Below are positions 34,909 to 43,227 of a stretch of DNA of 64,000 bases, piece by piece; within the stretch, counting starts at the first letter, position 1; every line of letters begins with the position of its first letter. The DNA is from CAVQRB01 sp963715055. Lineage in GTDB: Bacteria; Pseudomonadota; Alphaproteobacteria; Rhodobacterales; Rhodobacteraceae. The notes under the pieces were generated by a model, which had not been told where the DNA came from, made no database searches, and saw only the letters and a list, made by a program, of their open reading frames with translations. The stretch lies in the NCBI GenBank assembly GCA_963715055.1, contig CAVQRB010000019.1, positions 1 to 64,000 on the forward strand, given 5' to 3'. A program made the translations under genes and the position numbers.

Positions 34909-36395
34909 TGGGGAAACTGAATGAGCTGGGGCTGGCCGAAGCCCGCGACGCGCTGCGCAAGGGCGAGACCACGTCCAGAGAGTTGACCGAGGCCTGTCTT
35001 GCGGCGATCGACGGGGCCGGGGCCCTCAATGCCTTCGTGCACAGGACACCCGAGCTTGCCATGGAACGGGCGGCTGCGGCGGATGCGAGACTTGCGGCAG
35101 GCGATGCGCCAGCGATGTGCGGCCTGCCGATCGGGATCAAGGATCTCTTTTGCACCAAGGGTGTCCCGTCGCAGGCGGGCTCGCGCATTCTGGAAGGGTT
35201 CCTGCCGGAGTACGAATCCACCGTGAGCCAGAAGCTGGCGGATGCGGGGGCGGTCATGCTGGGCAAGCTCAACATGGACGAATTCGCCATGGGGTCGTCC
35301 AACGAGACCTCCGTCTATGGCAATGCGGTCAACCCCTGGCGGCGCGGAAATGACGATGCGGCCCTGACCCCCGGCGGGTCCTCGGGCGGCTCGGCGGCGG
35401 CAGTTGCAGCGGATCTTTGCCTTGCGGCCACCGGCACGGATACGGGCGGGTCGATCCGCCAGCCCGCGGCCTTCACCGGCACCGTGGGCATCAAGCCGAC
35501 CTACGGGCGCTGCTCGCGCTGGGGCATCGTCGCCTTCGCTTCCTCGCTCGATCAGGCAGGACCCATGACCAAGACCGTGCGCGATGCGGCGATCATGCTG
35601 GAGGCCATGTGCGGGCATGATCCGAAGGACAGCACCTCCGCCGACCTGCCCGTGCCGGATTTCGAGGCGGCCCTTACCGGCGATATCCGCGGCAAGAGGA
35701 TCGGCATTCCCAAGGAATACCGGATGGACGGCATGCCTGCCGAGATCGAGGCGCTCTGGGCGCGGGGCATCGAGATGATGAAAGATGCGGGCGCCGAGAT
35801 CGTCGACATCTCGCTGCCGCATACCAAATACGCGCTGCCGGCCTATTACGTGATCGCGCCGGCGGAAGCCTCCTCCAACCTCGCGCGCTATGATGGCGTG
35901 CGCTATGGCCACCGCGCCAAGCTGGCCCAGGGCGACGGCATCACCGAGATGTACGAAAAGACCCGCGCCGAAGGCTTCGGCGCGGAGGTCCAGCGCCGGG
36001 TGATGATCGGCACCTATGTGCTCTCGGCAGGCTTCTACGACGCCTACTACAATCGTGCGCGGCGCGTCCGCACGCTGATCAAGCGCGACTTCGAGCAGGT
36101 CTTCGCGCAAGGCATCGACGCGATCCTGACCCCGGCGACGCCCTCCGCGGCCTTTGGTCTGGGCGAGATGACGGACGCGGATCCGGTGGCCATGTATCTC
36201 AACGACGTCTTCACGGTGACGGTGAACCTTGCTGGCTTGCCGGGGGTTGCCGTGCCGGCGGGCCTCGACCAACAGGGGCTGCCGCTGGGATTGCAGCTGA
36301 TCGGCCAGCCCTGGGGCGAGGCGGAATTGCTCAACACCGCCTATGCGCTCGAAAAGGCAGCAGGCTTTGTGGCCAAGCCTTCCAGATGGTGGTAG
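34905..36395 (+). CDS. gatA: Asp-tRNA(Asn)/Glu-tRNA(Gln) amidotransferase subunit A
   Basis: This 496-residue amidase-signature enzyme has its Ser-cisSer-Lys triad visible: the lysine in GIKDLFCTKG (about 79), the cis-serine in GGSSGGSAAAVA (about 156-165) and the nucleophile in GTDTGGSIRQPA (about 177-188). It releases ammonia from glutamine for GatB. The ATG at 34905 overlaps the gatC stop, a typical coupled pair. The excalibur lipoprotein gene follows 37 bp later on the same strand. Confidence 0.96.
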   Translation: MMGKLNELGLAEARDALRKGETTSRELTEACLAAIDGAGALNAFVHRTPELAMERAAAADARLAAGDAPAMCGLPIGIKDLFCTKGVPSQAGSRILEGFLPEYESTVSQKLADAGAVMLGKLNMDEFAMGSSNETSVYGNAVNPWRRGNDDAALTPGGSSGGSAAAVAADLCLAATGTDTGGSIRQPAAFTGTVGIKPTYGRCSRWGIVAFASSLDQAGPMTKTVRDAAIMLEAMCGHDPKDSTSADLPVPDFEAALTGDIRGKRIGIPKEYRMDGMPAEIEALWARGIEMMKDAGAEIVDISLPHTKYALPAYYVIAPAEASSNLARYDGVRYGHRAKLAQGDGITEMYEKTRAEGFGAEVQRRVMIGTYVLSAGFYDAYYNRARRVRTLIKRDFEQVFAQGIDAILTPATPSAAFGLGEMTDADPVAMYLNDVFTVTVNLAGLPGVAVPAGLDQQGLPLGLQLIGQPWGEAELLNTAYALEKAAGFVAKPSRWW

Positions 36396-36432
36396 TTTCA
36401 ACGCCATGTGCATCAAGATCAGGTCCGCGACG

Positions 36433-37161
36433 ATGATCCGTCCCGCTTTTTTCGTCTTCCTTGCCCTGGTGGCACTCTCGGGCTGCGCCACGCAGATCCC
36501 GGCGAGCAATCCGGGCGTCGGTTTCGACAATTCGCTTTCGGCGCAGGCCGCGCGCGATGCGGCGCTGGTGCAGGGCGGCGTGCGGGTGCCCGAGACCTAT
36601 CTGCCACCCGGACCTGCGCCGCTGCCGGGCTCTGCCGAAGAAACAGCCGCCGAAACGGCACGCGTTCTCGCCGCGACGCGCCCTGCAGCAGACAGTGCAG
36701 CGCTCAATTCCGGCGTGACGCCGCTGCAGGCGAGCCCTTCGAATCCCGCCCCTGTGGCGGTGAACACCGCGGGCATTTCCGACGAGAACGACTTCGACGC
36801 CGTCGCACAACGCCAGACCATCGAAAGCGATGCCGCGCGCATTGCCCAGAACCGGGCGCAATACGAGGTGATCCAACCCGAGGCCCTGCCGACCCGTGCC
36901 GGCGGCGAACAGCCCAATATCGTGGCCTTCGCCTTGCAGACCACGCATCCGGTCGGTGCCCGCGTCTATGCCCGCGCCGGCCTGAACGGGGAGGGCCGGG
37001 CCGCCCGCGCCTGTGCCGCCTATCCCTCGCCCGATCAGGCGCAGATCGACTTTCTCGCGCGCGGGGGGCCGGAGCGCGACCGCAAGGGGCTCGATCCGGA
37101 TGGCGATGGCTACGCCTGTACATGGGATCCGACACCATTCCGCAAGGCCTCCCAGGGCTAG
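36433..37161 (+). CDS. Lipoprotein with C-terminal excalibur calcium-binding domain
   Basis: This 242-residue protein has a lipoprotein signal (FFVFLALVALSGC, cysteine 19). A long low-complexity middle rich in Ala and Pro follows, then a C-terminal excalibur-like domain from about 200: CAAYPSPDQAQIDFLARGGPERDRKGLDPDGDGYACTWDP. The DxDGDGYAC loop is the calcium-binding signature, here in an envelope lipoprotein. ATG 36433 is favoured by the signal; ATG 36406 is possible. The amidase gene follows at once, so a cell-wall role is suggested by context only. Confidence 0.8.
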   Translation: MIRPAFFVFLALVALSGCATQIPASNPGVGFDNSLSAQAARDAALVQGGVRVPETYLPPGPAPLPGSAEETAAETARVLAATRPAADSAALNSGVTPLQASPSNPAPVAVNTAGISDENDFDAVAQRQTIESDAARIAQNRAQYEVIQPEALPTRAGGEQPNIVAFALQTTHPVGARVYARAGLNGEGRAARACAAYPSPDQAQIDFLARGGPERDRKGLDPDGDGYACTWDPTPFRKASQG

Positions 37162-37166
37162 GCCGC

Positions 37167-37802
37167 TTGCAGCTGAGGCCCTCTCCGAACTTCGGGCCGC
37201 GCAGGGACGGGCTTAGGCCCGAAATCGTGGTGATACACTATACCGCCATGGCAAGTGTCGAGGCAGCGCTGGAGCGGCTGTGCGATCCGGAGGCCGAGGT
37301 CTCCGCGCATTATCTGATCGACCGGGTCGGTGCGGTTACGCAACTGGTCGATGAGGCGCACCGCGCATGGCATGCGGGTGCTGGCGAGTGGCGGGGCTTG
37401 CAGGACATCAACTCGCGCTCCATCGGCATCGAGCTCGACAACACGGGCGAGACGCCGTTTCCAGAGCCGCAGATGGCGGCGCTGGAATGCCTGCTGGCAC
37501 AGATCATGGCGCGCTGGGGCATCCGGCCGGAGAACGTGATCGGCCATTCCGACATGGCGCCGGGGCGCAAACAGGATCCTGGCCCGCGTTTTGACTGGTC
37601 GAGACTTGCCCGTCTTGGCCTCGCTGGTCCGGTCACGTCTCCAACGCAGGCCGAAGTGGATTTCGTCACGGCCGCGAGACAGGCCGGTTTTACCGCCGAT
37701 GTTGAACCCGACACGCTCGTTTCTGCAACGCGCCTGCGCTTCGCGCCCTGGCGGCAGGGGCCACTGACGCCGGAAGACCTGATGCTCTTTCACCGGATCT
37801 GA
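37167..37802 (+). CDS. N-acetylmuramoyl-L-alanine amidase, AmpD-like (amidase_2)
   Basis: This protein of about 211 residues has the amidase_2 fold. The first zinc histidine lies in VVIHYTAM, the lipid-II-like substrate loop in SAHYLIDRVGAVTQLVDEAHRAWHAG, the catalytic glutamate in SIGIELDN, and the last ligands in VIGHSDMAPGRKQDPGP. It has no signal peptide, which suits recycling of anhydro-muropeptides in the cytoplasm. The start is probably TTG 37167, six bases after the lipoprotein stop, which yields the usual LRPSPNFGPRRDG beginning. ATG 37122 would overlap the lipoprotein gene by 40 bases. Confidence 0.88.
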   Translation: MQLRPSPNFGPRRDGLRPEIVVIHYTAMASVEAALERLCDPEAEVSAHYLIDRVGAVTQLVDEAHRAWHAGAGEWRGLQDINSRSIGIELDNTGETPFPEPQMAALECLLAQIMARWGIRPENVIGHSDMAPGRKQDPGPRFDWSRLARLGLAGPVTSPTQAEVDFVTAARQAGFTADVEPDTLVSATRLRFAPWRQGPLTPEDLMLFHRI

Positions 37803-37837
37803 TTTCTTTTGGCCTTAAATATCCCCGCCGGAGGCTC
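37803..37837 (-). repeat. 35-bp intergenic repeat, copy B (inverted)
   Basis: This is the reverse complement of the element at 34431-34465 with 33 of 35 bases identical. It begins two bases after the end of the amidase gene and 53 bp before rnpB. On the plus strand it reads TTTCTTTTGG...CGGAGGCTC. Confidence 0.75.
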
Positions 37838-37890
37838 CGACGCTTGCAAAACCATTTGACCCGGCCTCCGTTTGAGCGCAGGACATCCCC

Positions 37891-38290
37891 GCGCGGAAGG
37901 CCGGATGGCCGCGGCATCGGCAACGGTGTCGAGGAAAGTCCGGACTCCAGAAAGCAACGGTGCCGGGTAACGCCCGGGCGGGGCAACCCGACGGATAGCG
38001 CCACAGAAATCAGACCGCCATCCCACAGGTCGGGCAACCGAAACCATGGGGCGGTAAGGGTGAAACGGTGGGGTAAGAGCCCACCGCGCCGCTGGCAACA
38101 GGGGTGGCACGGCAAGCCCCACCGGGAGCAATGCCAAATAGGGACCGCGCGTCGCAAGACGGGGCCGCTTTTGCCCCAGCAGGTCCGGGTTGGCAGCTTG
38201 AGCCTCGCGGGCAACCGCAGGGCCAGAGGAATGGTCATCGAACCGGGGCTTGCCCCGGGGAACAGAATCCGGCTTACAGGCCTTCCGCGC
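37891..38290 (+). ncRNA. rnpB: RNase P RNA component, bacterial class A
   Basis: All class A landmarks are present in order: the P1 5' strand GCGCGGAAGGCC (37891-37902), GAGGAAAGTCCGGACTCC (the P4/CR-I region), CCCGACGGATAGCGCCACAGAAA, GGTAAGGGTGAAACGGTG, and near the 3' end ACAGAATCCGGCTTACAGG. It closes with the P1 3' strand GGCCTTCCGCGC (38279-38290). A seven-T run (38292-38298) follows directly, so the closing P1 helix doubles as an intrinsic terminator. The RNA cleaves 5' leaders from pre-tRNA. Ends are set from the P1 pairing and may be off by a few bases. Confidence 0.95.
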
Positions 38291-38298
38291 ATTTTTTT

Positions 38299-38946
38299 CT
38301 CGATCCATCTTCTATGCACCGAGCCTGTCTGGGCGCGGATGTCGAGCGACCCCCGGGCCTGCGCAACCGCAGCTCCGCCGACAGGGGCCAAGCGGCATGC
38401 CACGACATGCAGAGGTCGTCGAGTGGCGCGTTCCTCGTGATCGGGTTGTTCCACACCATGTGGGTTTTCCGACCTTCGACGCCGACCGTCACTGGCTGTT
38501 TCTGTGCGCCCATCGAGGTGCGAGAGCGTCAGCTGGCAAGGCAGCAACGACGGTTACCCATTCCAAGCGTGAAACCTGCCGGGTCTCCTGCGCACGTCGG
38601 GCCGCAGCGGACCGCGCAACGCGGTCATGGACGGCGCCCGTTCGTCCCGTCTGTGGTGGAACCGCAGCGCGCCGAGCCCTTGAAAACCGGCGCGCAGAGT
38701 GCCGGATCGGTGCCTGAGTCTTCCCCTTGAAAACCGTGCGGTGGCTTGCCGCGGTTGCCGAATGGATCCGAAGCGGCGTCACCGGACTGATTAAAATTTG
38801 GAAATCATCACCAAATATCGCCCAATAAACAGACAGTCAGAAAAGAGATTAAAAAAACATCCATCCTCACGGGAGATGCTGTTTTAATCGGCAGGTCTTT
38901 GATCCACCCCTCGCGTCACTGAAATACCGGGGAAGGATCAGGACCA
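38299..38946 (+). other. 648-bp region between rnpB and amtB, no convincing gene
   Basis: Several frames are open by composition, but none has a plausible start or a recognisable domain. The 13-mer CCCTTGAAAACCG occurs twice (38677-38689 and 38724-38736). From about 38790 the sequence becomes AT-rich and leads into the amtB ribosome site (GGGGAAGGA), so the amtB promoter lies there. I found no clear sigma-54 GG-N10-GC promoter by eye. Confidence 0.5.
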
Positions 38947-40128
38947 ATGAACGGAGCGGATACAGCGTGGATCATCGTGGCCACGGCGCTTGTGCTATTC
39001 ATGACATTGCCGGGGCTCGCGCTGTTCTACGGCGGGTTGGTGCGCGCGCGCAATGTGCTCAGCGTCTTCATGCAGTGCTTTTCCATCGCCTGCCTGATGA
39101 GCCTGCTCTGGCTTGCGGCGGGCTATTCCATCGCCTTTGGCGACGGCAATGCCTGGTGGGGCGGGCTGGACAAGGCCTTCCTGAACGGGGTGGACGCGGA
39201 AACACTCTCGGGTACCATCCCGGAAGTTCTGTTCTTCGCTTTCCAGATGACCTTTGCCATCATCACGCCGGCGTTGATCGTGGGGGCCTATGTGGAGCGG
39301 ATCGGCTATGCGTTCGTACTGCTCTTCTCCAGCCTCTGGATGCTGATCTGCTATGCGCCCGTGGCCCATTGGATCTGGGGCGGCGGGCTGCTTGCGGGCG
39401 CTGAATGGTCGCTCTTTTCCGAAGGTGTCAATGACTTCGCGGGTGGCATCGTCGTGCACCAGACGGCAGGGATCGCGGCGCTGGTGCTCGCCGCCATGCT
39501 CGGGCCGCGCAAGGGGCGGACGGTACCGCCGCACAACCCCGGCATGGTGATGATCGGGGCGGCGATGCTCTGGGTCGGCTGGTTCGGCTTCAACGGCGGA
39601 TCGCAGCTGGCGGCCGACGGCGGCGCGGCCATGGCCCTGACGGTGACCCATATTTCCGCCGCCACCGCTTCGCTCGCCTGGGCAGGGTGGGAGAAGTTCC
39701 GCTACGGCAAGGCATCGCTTGTCGGCATGGTCACCGGCACCATCGCGGGCCTCGCGTCCATCACACCGGCCTCAGGCTCGGTTGGTCCGGTCGAGGCGCT
39801 GATCATCGGCGGTGTGGCCGGTATCATGTGCCAGGAACTCTGCCGCGTGGTGAAGAACCTGCTCAACATCGACGACACGCTCGACGTCTTCGCCGTCCAT
39901 GGGGTCGGCGGCATGTTCGGCATCATCATGCTGGCGGTTTTCGGCCATGCCGATTGGACGGCGCAACTCGGCGGCCTCGCTGTGGTCGGCGCCTGGACGC
40001 TGGTGACCACAACGCTGATCATCCTGCTGGTCAGGGCGATTGTACCCTTGCGGGTAAGCGAGGAGGAGGAAACCAACGGCCTCGATCTCAGCGCCCATGG
40101 CGAGCGGGCTTACGACATCACGTCCTGA
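38947..40128 (+). CDS. amtB: Ammonium transporter
   Basis: This 393-residue protein has eleven predicted helices. The conduction-path residues are all in place: the Phe gate F103 and the second Phe in WFGFNGG (about 213-215), and the twin histidines H171 (DFAGGIVVHQTAG) and H318 (DVFAVHGVGG). It forms a trimer in the inner membrane and passes ammonium/ammonia. No signal peptide is visible. A glnK gene normally precedes amtB but is absent here. Transcription likely ends at the hairpin at 40184-40217. Confidence 0.95.
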   Translation: MNGADTAWIIVATALVLFMTLPGLALFYGGLVRARNVLSVFMQCFSIACLMSLLWLAAGYSIAFGDGNAWWGGLDKAFLNGVDAETLSGTIPEVLFFAFQMTFAIITPALIVGAYVERIGYAFVLLFSSLWMLICYAPVAHWIWGGGLLAGAEWSLFSEGVNDFAGGIVVHQTAGIAALVLAAMLGPRKGRTVPPHNPGMVMIGAAMLWVGWFGFNGGSQLAADGGAAMALTVTHISAATASLAWAGWEKFRYGKASLVGMVTGTIAGLASITPASGSVGPVEALIIGGVAGIMCQELCRVVKNLLNIDDTLDVFAVHGVGGMFGIIMLAVFGHADWTAQLGGLAVVGAWTLVTTTLIILLVRAIVPLRVSEEEETNGLDLSAHGERAYDITS

Positions 40129-40176
40129 GCAGGTGCGAACACTTGCGTATCTCCGGCCTTGATGCCGGCGCGCGCG

Positions 40177-40217
40177 CCAAAAAAAACGGCACCGCCTTGA
40201 GCAGGGCGGTGCCGTTT
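40177..40217 (-). terminator. Intrinsic terminator between convergent amtB and GDSL genes
   Basis: A perfect 13-bp stem (AAACGGCACCGCC at 40184-40196 with GGCGGTGCCGTTT at 40205-40217) encloses an eight-base loop. On the minus strand it is followed by a run of eight T (40179-40186), the classic layout for the GDSL gene that ends at 40238. It may also stop amtB transcription on the plus strand. Confidence 0.85.
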
Positions 40218-40237
40218 CACATGATACAGCGGATCGC

Positions 40238-41122
40238 TCAGGCGCGACGGCGCAGGGCGGCGAGGCCTCCCACGGCTAGGATCAGCATCCAGCCTGCCGC
40301 GGGCAGCGGCACCGGCGTCGCATAGGCCGCCCGCACCTCTTCGGTCACGAAGCCATGCACGAGCGAGGTCGGATGGAACGGATCCCAGAAGGTCGTGGTG
40401 TCGCAATCAGCCACCGGACCGATCGGCAACCGGCAAGGACCTCGAGACGTCGCACCGAAGAACCCAGGGTTCTCATAGGCCGTCCTCGTGAGATCGAAGG
40501 TGTCGATCCGCGTCACGTCGACGAAACCCGGAAGCCCTGCCACCACCAAGTCGAAAAAGGCGGTGTTGAGCGCTGCCGCGCCGGCGCTGGCGACACCGGG
40601 ATCTGCGGCGCCGAAGTCGCGCACCAGCGGCGTGAACCCGACATCCGGGATCTCGAACAGAAGGAAGTCCCTGACGCCTGCGCCGACCAGAGCGCCAAGC
40701 GTCGCCCCATAGGCGCTGACGCTGCTCGAGGGCAGCAGACCCGAGGCGAAAGCCGCGATGTCGTTGCCGCCGATCCAGACGGCCACCAGCGGGTTGGCGC
40801 CAAAATCCGCGGTCCGGCCCAGAAGGCGATCACGCTGCGCGATCAGGTCGATCGGCCGGTCGAGGCCGGCGGTGGCCCCTCCGACAGCGAAACTCTCGCT
40901 GGTCTTGCCCTTGTCGATGAAATCCTGAACGATGCGCTCGCTCCAAAGTGGCGCGTTGCTGGCGCGGAGCGTGGCCGGGTCTTCCGGGGCCCCGACATAG
41001 CCGCTGAGGCTGTCGCCCAGAACCCAGAAGCTGGAGTAAAGGCTGGTGATGGATGAGGCCGATGCGCTGCCTGCGAGGCAGACAAGAAAGGCTGTTGCCT
41101 TGGCGATACTTGAAATGTTCAT
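40238..41122 (-). CDS. Secreted SGNH/GDSL lipase-esterase with VPLPA C-terminal sorting tail
   Basis: The 294-residue protein has a signal peptide (residues 1-23), the block I motif VLGDSLS with nucleophile S38, block III GGND, and the late DPFHPT Asp-His pair. The C-terminus reads VPLPAAG (271-277), a hydrophobic helix, then LRRRA. This is the VPLPA form of a PEP-CTERM signal, so the protein is probably handled by an exosortase and anchored or released at the surface. The ATG at 41122 follows GGAGGG. It resembles autotransporter-type GDSL hydrolases but lacks a beta barrel. Confidence 0.87.
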   Translation of the reverse strand: MNISSIAKATAFLVCLAGSASASSITSLYSSFWVLGDSLSGYVGAPEDPATLRASNAPLWSERIVQDFIDKGKTSESFAVGGATAGLDRPIDLIAQRDRLLGRTADFGANPLVAVWIGGNDIAAFASGLLPSSSVSAYGATLGALVGAGVRDFLLFEIPDVGFTPLVRDFGAADPGVASAGAAALNTAFFDLVVAGLPGFVDVTRIDTFDLTRTAYENPGFFGATSRGPCRLPIGPVADCDTTTFWDPFHPTSLVHGFVTEEVRAAYATPVPLPAAGWMLILAVGGLAALRRRA

Positions 41123-41748
41123 TTTTCCCTCCCTCGGTGAATTGTTAACCTCGGACGAGTAGCGCCACAGGCAAGGCTTACCTTGCGTCAATCGGTGCGC
41201 TTGCGGTCGGTTGTGACGAAGCGTCATTTGGGTCCGTTCCCGGCGTGCTGTCCTTGGGCAAGGACAGCATGTTCCTGCGCGCCGGGCTTGGCTTCCGGCG
41301 AAACGGCGCGGCGCGGGTCTGCTTCCGGGTCGTGGGCATCGTGATCCTGCGCGGCGTGCGTCCCAAGATCGGGCGCAAATCGCCGTTCCGTCCTGTGACC
41401 TGGTGAGCCGGAGATTTCGAAGGGTCTTTCCGCACGTTGGCGGCAGGGCGGTTCGCCCTTCTGCATGACACGGTGTACATCGAAGACTGCGCAGCGCGCC
41501 ACGACCTTTATCGCGTTGCTCCGCCGCTTCGGACCGCGGTTTGCGGGCGGTCGCCGCGCTGTCCTTCAAGCCTTTTGAGGTTGCGTTCGCCGGACTGTAC
41601 CGGAGCGGCGGCGGTATTCGCCGCGATAACCGTCAGTGGCGTAAAATACCGGTCTTTAGCGGTTGACTCATGCGGGCATCCGGGTAAAAGCCGGGTTTCA
41701 GGATTTTACGCGCGCCGTTCGGGGCTTTCGCGTTGCAGGAGACATACC
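41123..41748 (+). other. 626-bp intergenic region before rpmG, no convincing gene
   Basis: Open frames here are fragmentary and match nothing known. Just upstream of rpmG, TTGACT (41663-41668) and TAAAAG (41685-41690) are separated by 16 bases and could be the rpmG promoter, but the -10 match is weak. The left part must contain the GDSL gene promoter on the other strand. Confidence 0.4.
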
Positions 41749-41916
41749 ATGGCCAAGCCAACCACGATCAAAATTCGCCTGAACTCCTCCGCGGGGACAG
41801 GCCATTTCTATGTGACCAAGAAAAACGCCCGCACCATGACCGAGAAGATGGTCGTGCGCAAATACGACCCCGTTGCGCGCAAGCACGTGGAATACAAGGA
41901 AGGCAAGATCAAGTAA
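41749..41916 (+). CDS. rpmG: 50S ribosomal protein L33
   Basis: This 55-residue protein reads as the standard L33: TTIKIRLNSSAGTGHFYVTKKNARTM and the end KKY-like DPVARKHVEYKEGKIK. It has no CxxC pairs, so it is the zinc-free type. AGGAGA lies seven bases before the ATG. A hairpin with four T follows at 41946. It is probably monocistronic. Confidence 0.96.
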   Translation: MAKPTTIKIRLNSSAGTGHFYVTKKNARTMTEKMVVRKYDPVARKHVEYKEGKIK

Positions 41917-41945
41917 GATCGCCTTTCCGTCCGGAATTTCCAGAA

Positions 41946-41969
41946 GCCACGCCATCGTGCGTGGCTTTT
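41946..41969 (+). terminator. Intrinsic terminator of rpmG
   Basis: GCCACGC (41946-41952) and GCGTGGC (41959-41965) form a 7-bp stem with a six-base loop, followed by TTTT. It lies 30 bases after the rpmG stop. Confidence 0.8.
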
Positions 41970-42008
41970 GCATGTCTGACCCCTTGCGAGTGAGAGGCAT
42001 CTGCCACA

Positions 42009-42698
42009 ATGCCGAAGGAAGGCCACTACATCAACCGCTCGAACTGGCTGCGCGCTGGGATGCTCGGGGCCAATGACGGGATCGTGTCGACGGCGAGCCT
42101 GCTGGTCGGGGTATCTGCGGCGGGACTCGACCGGACCGGGGTGCTGCTCGCGGGGCTTGCCGGGCTGACGGCGGGGGCGCTGTCGATGGCATCCGGCGAA
42201 TATGTTTCCGTCTCGGCACAAGCGGATGTGGAAGCCGCCGATCTGGAGCGCGAACGCCGGGCGTTGATCGAGGATCCGGAATACGAATTGGAAGAACTGG
42301 CCGAGGGGCTGGAAGCGCGCGGCGTGGACAAGAGGCTCGCGGTGAAGGTGGCGGTGCAGATGACCGACCATGATGCCCTAGGCGCCCATGCCCGCGAGGA
42401 GTTGGGCATGTACGGTCTTGCCGGCAACGCCAATCCCTTGCAGGCGGCGGGAGCCTCGGCGCTGGCCTTTGCCGGGGGCGCGGGGCTGCCGCTGATGGGC
42501 GCTGTGCTGGCGCCCGATGCCGAGCGTGCTCTTGCGGTGGTGGCCGTCGCTCTGCTGGCGCTGATGTTGCTGGGCGGGCTCGGGGCGCGACTTGGCGGGG
42601 CGCCGATAGTACCGTCGATCCTGCGTGTGGTGACCTGGGGCGTGCTTGCCATGACGGTGACCTGGGCCGTGGGGCGGGCCTTCGGCGTCATGCTCTGA
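42009..42698 (+). CDS. VIT1/CCC1-family metal transporter
   Basis: This 229-residue membrane protein has the VIT signature start NRSNWLRAGMLGANDGIVSTASLLVGV, the second-helix motif LSMASGEYVSVSAQADVE, and a cytoplasmic acidic helix pair (ERRALIEDPEYELEELAEGLEARG) as the metal-binding domain, followed by three C-terminal helices. The family moves Fe2+ or Mn2+ out of the cytoplasm. It is separated from rpmG by that gene's terminator. The cupin gene ends four bases after it, from the other strand. Confidence 0.9.
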   Translation: MPKEGHYINRSNWLRAGMLGANDGIVSTASLLVGVSAAGLDRTGVLLAGLAGLTAGALSMASGEYVSVSAQADVEAADLERERRALIEDPEYELEELAEGLEARGVDKRLAVKVAVQMTDHDALGAHAREELGMYGLAGNANPLQAAGASALAFAGGAGLPLMGAVLAPDAERALAVVAVALLALMLLGGLGARLGGAPIVPSILRVVTWGVLAMTVTWAVGRAFGVML

Positions 42699-42701
42699 GC
42701 A

Positions 42702-43157
42702 TCAGGGTTTGTCGGCGGCGGCGCCGTTGAGCGTGGTGTATCTTCTGCTGTCCGCGATCCGGTCGAAATGCAGAAAACGATCATGATCGGGATAGGTGAT
42801 GCGGTCGGCGGGCGCGCGTGTACCGATTGCAAGATAGCGCATGAGATGCTCGCTATGATTGAAAAGCCGGTGCGCTACCGGGTCGCCAGCTTTCGAGCAG
42901 GCGGCGTCGCCAGCGTGAAGAACCGTCTCGACAGCGTTTTCGAAAACCGTGACTTCGCCTGCCAGGATCATCACCATCTCGTCCTCGGTGGCGTGCCAAT
43001 GGGCATGGGAGGAGCGCGCACCGGGCGAAAGCTCTTCAATGCATGCTCCGAACTGGGTGAGCCCGGCCGTGTCGCTGATCAACTCTGCCCGGAAAGCACC
43101 CAGCGGGCCGCCGCTGTCCTCTTCCATGCGCGATGTGCCGTGGCGCACGATGGTCAA
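42702..43157 (-). CDS. Cupin-domain protein
   Basis: This 151-residue protein carries one conserved cupin barrel. The metal motif SSHAHWHATEDEMVMILAGEVTVFEN keeps two histidines and a glutamate, and the second motif is AGDAACSKAGDPVAHRLFNHS. Such single-domain cupins bind a metal and may be enzymes or sensors; the substrate is unknown. It starts with TTG at 43157 preceded by GGAG; I see no ATG that would keep the first strand. It follows the Bax inhibitor gene after its terminator on the same strand. Confidence 0.8.
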   Translation of the reverse strand: MTIVRHGTSRMEEDSGGPLGAFRAELISDTAGLTQFGACIEELSPGARSSHAHWHATEDEMVMILAGEVTVFENAVETVLHAGDAACSKAGDPVAHRLFNHSEHLMRYLAIGTRAPADRITYPDHDRFLHFDRIADSRRYTTLNGAAADKP

Positions 43158-43174
43158 GTCAACACTCCGAAATG

Positions 43175-43204
43175 AAAAAGCCGGCCCCTCTGGGGGACCG
43201 GCTT
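43175..43204 (-). terminator. Intrinsic terminator of the Bax inhibitor-1 gene
   Basis: On the minus strand AAGCCGG...CCCC pairs with GGGG...CCGGCTT and is followed by TTTTT. It lies 24 bases after the stop at 43228 and just upstream of the cupin start. Confidence 0.75.
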
Positions 43205-43227
43205 GCTTGCTCAGTGGGTCACTGCGC

